Positions 40,204-46,177 of a stretch of 46,177 bases of DNA are shown here, one piece after another; position 1 is the stretch's first letter, and every line of letters begins with the position of its first letter. The notes beneath the pieces were generated by a model. The model saw nothing but the letters and a program-made list of their open reading frames with translations. It was not told the origin of the DNA and did not search any database. Where the stretch lies: the NCBI GenBank assembly GCA_032718475.1, contig JAUCBJ010000149.1, forward strand, positions 1 through 46,177, written 5' to 3'. Source of the DNA: Nemertoderma westbladi (lineage: Eukaryota > Xenacoelomorpha > Nemertodermatida > Nemertodermatidae). The translations under genes were made by a program, and so were the position numbers.

Positions 40204-41065
40204 ATGAACAACACTGATAGACGACGGCAGGCCAGAGTGCAGGGTGGGTGGTCTTCTACATCTACGCCACGCGCTGGTGGACATAGCAACCGTATGACGT
40301 CATCAACATCCGTGGCTACTAAGCCATCGCTTAATCCGCATCCAACCGCAACCGCTCGTCAGAACTCTGCAATAAAACGGGTTGAATTCCAACAACCGAA
40401 TGCGGAGCAGGTTACGAATCCCGTCTCCCGTTATGATAACCAAACCCGGAGAGCATGTTATCAGTACAGACACTAACGGGCCATCTACTATCTCATACAA
40501 CCCATCATTTATAGATTGCGACGAAGCTCGATCGATGATGGAGACCTTACTCTCCGAGTTACCTTGGCAGCAGATGGAACTGACTCTATCCGATGGTAGA
40601 CTAGTTAAACAACCCCGTATGGTTGCCTGGTACGGGGATCGGCCTTACTCTTACTCCCGAGTAACCCAACAAGCCAACCAGCATTGGCACACGCTGTTGG
40701 CCTCACTCAGGGATCTACTGTCCAACCTTCTCCACGTCCCGTTTAACTCGGTCCTGTGCAACCTGTACCGCAACGAGAAGGACTCCGTAGACTGGCACAG
40801 TGACAACGAACCCTTGCTAGGCGGCGCCCCCTCCATAGCCAGTCTATCGTTCGGAGACTCTAGAAACTTCGAACTCCGTAGGAAACCGTCTGATGGCTCC
40901 GGTGATTACACTTACATCGAGACACTCAAGGTGTGCCTCAGTAGCGGCAGTCTGCTAGTCATGTCGGGGTTGACTCAGTTGCATTGGCAACACAGAATTC
41001 CTAAGGAATACCACGATAGACGCCCACGTGTTAATCTAACGTACAGAGTTATATTTCCATCCTAA
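40204..41065 (+). CDS. ALKBH3: ALKBH3-like DNA/RNA demethylase (one frameshift)
   Basis: This Fe(II)/2-oxoglutarate oxygenase would remove methyl groups from 1-methyladenine and 3-methylcytosine in single-stranded DNA or RNA. ATG 40204 gives MNNTDRRRQARVQGGW, like the N-terminus of animal ALKBH3. A one-base frame change near 40425-40440 joins this part to the frame ending TAA 41063-41065. Family hallmarks are all present: QPRMVAWYGDRPYSYSR, CNLYRNEKDSVDWHSDNEP with the iron ligands His and Asp, IASLSFG, QLHWQHRIPKEYH with the third iron ligand His, and RPRVNLTYR with the 2-oxoglutarate-binding Arg. The length (~287 aa) is normal. Vertebrate ALKBH3 has many introns and none is seen here, so a retrocopy is possible. 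The frame change may be real decay or a sequence error. Its last 33 bases seeded the adjoining satellite. Confidence 0.85.
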
Positions 41066-44000
41066 CCACAGTAAATCTAACGTACAGAGTTATATTTCCA
41101 TCCTAACCACAGTAAATCTAACGTACAGAGTTATATTTCCATCCTAACCACAGTAAATCTAACGTACAGAGTTATATTGCCATCCTAACCACAGTTAATC
41201 TAACGTACAGTGCTATATTGCCATCCTAACCACAGTAAATCCAACGTATTAAATAACTGGGAGCAAATCTTGGGATAGGAGTAACGCCCACCCCTGCCCT
41301 CAGGTAGCAGCTATCGAAAGAGGAGCCTTCGGGTCGCCTCCGGCTTCGGCCGACTGTTTGCTTGCTTGCTACAGAGTTATATTGCCATCCTAGCCACAGT
41401 AAATCTAACGTACCGGTACAGTGTTATATTGCCATCCTAACCACATTAAATCGAACGTACAGAGTTATATTGCCATCCTAACCACAGTAAATCTAACGTA
41501 CAGAGTTATATTGCCATCCTAACCACAGTAAATCTAACGTGCAGAGTTATATTGCCATCCTAACCACAGTACCGGTAAATCTAACGTACAGAGTTATTTT
41601 GCCATCCTAACTACAGTAAGTCTAACGTACAGAGTTATATTGCCATCCTAACCACAGTAAGTCTAACGTACAGAGTTATATTGCTATCCTAACCACAGTA
41701 AATCTAACGTACAGAGTTATATTGCCATCCTAACCACAGTAAATCTAACCTACAGAGTTATATTGCCATCCTAGCCACAGTAAATCTAACGTACAGTGTT
41801 ATATTGCCATCCTAACCACAGTAAATCTAACGTACAGAGTTATATTGCCATCCTAACCACAGTAAATCTAACGTACAGTGTTATATTGCCATCCTAACCA
41901 CAGTAAGTCTAACATACAGAGTTATATTGCCATCCTAACCACAGTAAATCTAACGTACAGAGTTATTTTGCCATCCTAACCACAGTAAATCTAACGTACA
42001 GTGTTATATTGCCATCCTAACCACAGTAAATCTAACGTACAGAGTTATATTGCCATCCTAACCACAGTAAATCTAACATACAGTGTTATATTGCCATCCT
42101 AACCACAGTAAATCTAACGTACAGAGTTATATTGCCATCCTAACCACAGTAAATCTTACGTACAGAGTTATATTGCCATCCTAACCACAGTAAATCTAAC
42201 GTACAGAGTTATATTGCCATCCTAACCACAGTAAATCTAACGTACAGTTTATATTGCCATCCTAACCACAGTAAATCTAACGTACAGAGTTATATTGCCA
42301 TCCTAACCACAGTAAATCTAACGTACAGTTTATATTGCCATCCTAACCACAGACAATCTAACGTACAGAGTTACATTGCCATCCTAATTCCTAACCACTG
42401 TAAATCTAACGTACAGAGTTATATTGCCATCCTAACCACAGTAAATCTAACGTACAGAGTTATATTGCCATCCTAAACACAGTTAATCTAACGTACAGAG
42501 TTATATTGCCATCCTAACCACAGTAAATCTAACGTACAGTGTTATATTGCCATCCTAACCACAGTAAATCTAACGTACAGAGTTATATTGCCATCCTAAC
42601 CACAGTAAATCTAACGTACAGTGTTATATTGCCATCCTAACCACAGTAAATCTAACGTACAGTTTATATTGCCATCCTAACCACAGTAAATCTAACGTAC
42701 AGTGTTATATTGCCATCCTAACCACAGTAAATCTAACGTACAGAGTTATATTGCCATCCTAACCACAGTAAATCTAACGTACAGAGTTATATTGCCATCC
42801 TAACCACAGTAAATCTAACGTAAAGAGTTATATTGCCATCCTAACCACAGTAAATCTAACGTACAGAGTTATATTGCCATCCTAACCACAGTAAATCTAA
42901 CGTAAAGAGTTATATTGCCATCCTAACCACAGTAAATCTAACGTACAGTGTTATATTGCCATCCTAACCACAGTAAATCTAACGTACAGAGTTATATTGC
43001 CATCCTAACCACAGTAAATCTAACGTACAGAGTTATATTGCCATCCTAACCACAGTAAATCTAACGTACAGAGTTATATTGCCATCCTAACCACAGTAAA
43101 TCTAACGTACAGAGTTATATTGCCATCCTAACCAAAGTAAATCTAACGTACAGAGTTATATTGCCATCCTAACCACAGTAAATCTAACGTACAGTGTTAT
43201 ATTGCCATCCTAACCACAGTAAATCTAACGTACAGAGTTATATTGCCATCCTAACCACAGTAAATCTAACGTACAGAGTTATATTGCCATCCTAACCACA
43301 GTAAATCTAACGTACAGTGTTATATTGCCATCCTAACCACAGTAAATCTAACGTACAGTGTTATATTGCCATCCTAACCACAGTAAATCTAACGTACAGA
43401 GTTATATTGCCATCCTAACCACAGTAAATCTAACGTACAGTTTATATTGCCATCCTAACCACAGTAAATCTAACGTACAGAGTTATATTGCCATCCTAAC
43501 CACAGTAAATCTAACGTACAGTTTATATTGCCATCCTAACCACAGAAAATCTAACGTACAGAGTTACATTGCCATCCTAATTCCTAACCACTGTAAATCT
43601 AACGTACAGAGTTATATTGCCATCCTAACCACAGTAAATCTAACGTACAGAGTTATATTGCCATCCTAAACACAGTTAATCTAACGTACAGAGTTATATT
43701 GCCATCCTAACCACAGTAAATCTAACGTACAGTGTTATATTGCCATCCTAACCACAGTAAATCTAACGTACAGAGTTATATTGCCATCCTAACCACAGTA
43801 AATCTAACGTACAGTTTATATTGCCATCCTAACCACAGAAAATCTAACGTACAGAGTTACATTGCCATCCTAATTCCTAACCACAGTAAATCTAACGTAC
43901 AGAGTTATATTGCCATCCTAACCACAGTAAATCTAACGTACAGTTTATATTGCCATCCTAACCACAGTAAATCTAACGTACAGAGTTATATTGCCATCCT

Positions 44001-45324
44001 AACCACAGTAAATCTAACGTACAGTTTATATTGCCATCCTAACCACAGAAAATCTAACGTACAGAGTTACATTGCCATCCTAATTCCTAACCACTGTAAA
44101 TCTAACGTACAGAGTTATATTGCCATCCTAACCACAGTAAATCTAACGTACAGAGTTATATTGCCATCCTAACCACAGTAAATCTAACGTACAGAGTTAT
44201 ATTGCCATCCTAAACACAGTTAATCTAACGTACAGAGTTATATTGCCATCCTAACCACAGTAAATCTAACGTACAGTGTTATATTGCCATCCTAACCACA
44301 GTAAATCTAACGTACAGAGTTATATTGCCATCCTAACCACAGTAAATCTAACGTACAGTGTTATATTGCCATCCTAACCACAGTAAATCTAACGTACAGT
44401 TTATATTGCCATCCTAACCACAGTAAATCTAACGTACAGTGTTATATTGCCATCCTAACCACAGTAAATCTAACGTACAGAGTTATATTGCCATCCTAAC
44501 CACAGTAAATCTAACGTACAGAGTTATATTGCCATCCTAACCACAGTAAATCTAACGTAAAGAGTTATATTGCCATCCTAACCACAGTAAATCTAACGTA
44601 CAGAGTTATATTGCCATCCTAACCACAGTAAATCTAACGTAAAGAGTTATATTGCCATCCTAACCACAGTAAATCTAACGTACAGTGTTATATTGCCATC
44701 CTAACCACAGTAAATCTAACGTACAGAGTTATATTGCCATCCTAACCACAGTAAATCTAACGTACAGAGTTATATTGCCATCCTAACCACAGTAAATCTA
44801 ACGTACAGAGTTATATTGCCATCCTAACCACAGTAAATCTAACGTACAGAGTTATATTGCCATCCTAACCAAAGTAAATCTAACGTACAGAGTTATATTG
44901 CCATCCTAACCACAGTAAATCTAACGTACAGTGTTATATTGCCATCCTAACCACAGTAAATCTAACGTACAGAGTTATATTGCCATCCTAACCACAGTAA
45001 ATCTAACGTACAGAGTTATATTGCCATCCTAACCACAGTAAATCTAACGTACAGTGTTATATTGCCATCCTAACCACAGTAAATCTAACGTACAGTGTTA
45101 TATTGCCATCCTAACCACAGTAAATCTAACGTACAGAGTTATATTGCCATCCTAACCACAGTAAATCTAACGTACAGAGTTATATTGCCATCCTAACCAC
45201 AGTTAATCTAACGTACAGAGTTATATTGCCATCCTAACCACAGTAAATCTAACGTACAGAGTTATATTGCCATCCTAACCACAGTAAATCTAACGTACAG
45301 AGTTATATTGCCGTCCTAACCACA
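41033..45324 (+). repeat. 41-bp satellite derived from the ALKBH3 3' end (~100 copies)
   Basis: The unit runs AATCTAACGTACAGAG, TTATATTGCC, ATCCTAACCACAGTA. The first 33 bases equal the last ten codons plus the stop of the ALKBH3 gene, and the last 8 are its 3' UTR. The gene's own copy and the next two units keep ATATTTCC, while almost all later units have ATATTGCC. Variants (CAGTG, CAGTTTATA, AAAGAG, TTACATT, ATTCCTAACCACTG, AAACACAGTTAATC) recur in a fixed order, so blocks of units have been duplicated. A foreign stretch interrupts at ~41246-41371. Long ORFs inside (43358-43669, 43732-44172) are by-products of the repeat. Confidence 0.95.
41246..41371. other. Unique interruption in the satellite
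   Basis: About 126 bp with no satellite match, containing GGGAGCAAATCTTGGG and a GC-rich GGTCGCCTCCGGCTTCGGCC part. It splits a unit between AACGTA and CAGAG. No terminal repeats were found. Confidence 0.7.
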
Positions 45325-45483
45325 CTTTACATCGCATTGCGACATTATTTCTCAGTATATATGTCCCTACGCCATACATTTTACTATGTATTTCCAGTAT
45401 TATTATGAACAAATAATAAAAATATATAATATATATATATATAATATATATATAAAATATATATAAAAATATAGCTATTTTTA
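45325..45483. repeat. AT microsatellite between satellite and LINE
   Basis: An (AT)n-rich stretch, mainly at 45418-45472 with ATATATATATAT runs, follows 90 bp of plain sequence after the last satellite unit. Confidence 0.7.
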
Positions 45484-46177
45484 ACGATAATATTTTTGCT
45501 GAACATCTTAAATATTCCTGTATGGATTTATACAATATTCTAGCATCATTGTTTACTAGTTTAATGGTGCATGGTGTTTTAACGATGTCTATAATTACTG
45601 TAATATTGGTACTGATTATAAAAGTTAAGTTAGCGAAGTTGAATAGTAAAGATAATTATAGACCAATTGCTCTGGCTAGTGTTTCATCGAAAGTGTTGGA
45701 AAAAATTATACTTGATAGAATAATTGATAACTTGCAGACATCTCATAACCAGTTCGGTTTTAAACCAAAACTGGGCACTGACATGTGTATTTATTATCTT
45801 AAAGAAATATTATATAAATATTGTCAACTCCAGTCAAATATGTTTGTTAGTTTTTTGGATGCCTCCAAGGCTTTCGACCATATATACCACGGTAAATTAT
45901 TTGAAATCTTATTGAATAGAGATGTCCCTAAATATATTGTTAGGTTAATTGTTTATTGGTATGTCAATCAATTATTTGCTTCCCGCTGGGGGAAATGTAT
46001 TATCGTCTTTTTTTACAGTTAGCAATGGTTGCAGACAGGATATATGGACTGTTTATCTGTCGAATTAAATCAACTTAATATTGGTTGTTTATATAGTACT
46101 CTGATTTTTAATCACCTTATGTATGCGGATGACCTTGTATTAATTTCTCCGTCTGTAAAGGGTATGCAGTCTTCATT
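45484..46177 (+). pseudogene. LINE reverse transcriptase, 5'-truncated, runs off window
   Basis: The frame from ~45486 to 46022 reads EHLKYSCMDLYNIL, then DNYRPIALASVSSKVLEKI (RT motif 1), NQFGFKPKLGTD, FVSFLDASKAFDHI with the first catalytic Asp, and RDVPKYIVRLIVYWY. After VSNGCRQ the sequence jumps, skipping the usual PYLFN-type motif. It resumes in another frame with YMDCLSVELNQL and HLMYADDLVLISPS, the YADD active site. So there is a small deletion plus a frame change at ~46015-46050. It is of the Jockey/CR1/L2-like LINE group and differs from the LINE at 29128-31381. The 3' part lies outside the window. Confidence 0.8.

Noticed and set aside
43358-44172. ORFs of 103 and 146 codons in the satellite
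   Set aside because: They arise because the 41-bp unit lacks stops in some phases. The peptides simply repeat the unit and there is no independent coding signal.
41033-45324. CRISPR-like array
   Set aside because: There are no unique spacers; units follow each other directly. The context is animal and there are no cas genes.

Overview
The window looks like intergenic DNA from a repeat-rich animal genome, most likely a marine invertebrate. It has BEL/Pao LTR retroelements, APE-type LINEs, several inverted-repeat DNA elements, an animal ALKBH3-type repair gene and a long satellite. The species cannot be fixed from the sequence. No bacterial operons, rRNA genes or CRISPR arrays are present.

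Layout. (1) 1-19545: a head-to-tail series of related BEL/Pao units. It holds the 3' tail of unit A (1-~1693), a nearly whole unit B (leader ~1694-3603, gag 3604-~7260, protease, RT/RNase H, integrase, a third ORF, and a terminal module to ~18292), and the leader of a third unit C (~18293-19545). The integrase of unit B is split by ~2.1 kb of foreign DNA (12087-~14235). The third ORF (15056-16803) has three zinc knuckles and an RG-rich tail; the same tail begins the window. A 20-nt near-palindrome recurs about 12 times in coding and non-coding parts of units A and B. (2) 19546-26338: gene-poor DNA with an inverted-repeat element (20645-21408), a TTAA-flanked MITE (22971-23682) and a second MITE (23782-24230). 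(3) 26348-32104: an element of 5.76 kb with long terminal inverted repeats and a perfect 9-bp target duplication. It encloses a minus-strand LINE (31381-29128) and a fragment resembling a PIF/Harbinger transposase. (4) 32105-36450: a LINE scrap, an inverted pair of tRNA-like sequences, a GCGCGC-rich minisatellite and AT-rich DNA. (5) 36451-39970: an inverted-repeat element whose arms are minisatellites built on ACGCGT. Its interior is a minus-strand, apparently intronless gene for a zinc-ribbon plus HECT E3 ligase, broken by frameshifts. (6) 40204-41065: an ALKBH3 homologue in one exon with one frameshift. (7) 41033-45324: about 100 copies of a 41-bp satellite that is a direct copy of the last 33 coding bases of that ALKBH3 plus 8 bases of 3' UTR. 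(8) 45484-46177: a 5'-truncated LINE reverse transcriptase running off the window.

The most unusual points are the satellite that arose from the end of a DNA-repair gene, the HECT ligase carried between minisatellite arms, the dispersed hairpin motif and third ORF of the BEL unit, and tRNA-like modules kept inside both of its terminal regions. The genes do not form one pathway: gag, pol and ORF3 of unit B would act together in retrotransposition, and the other coding regions are independent.
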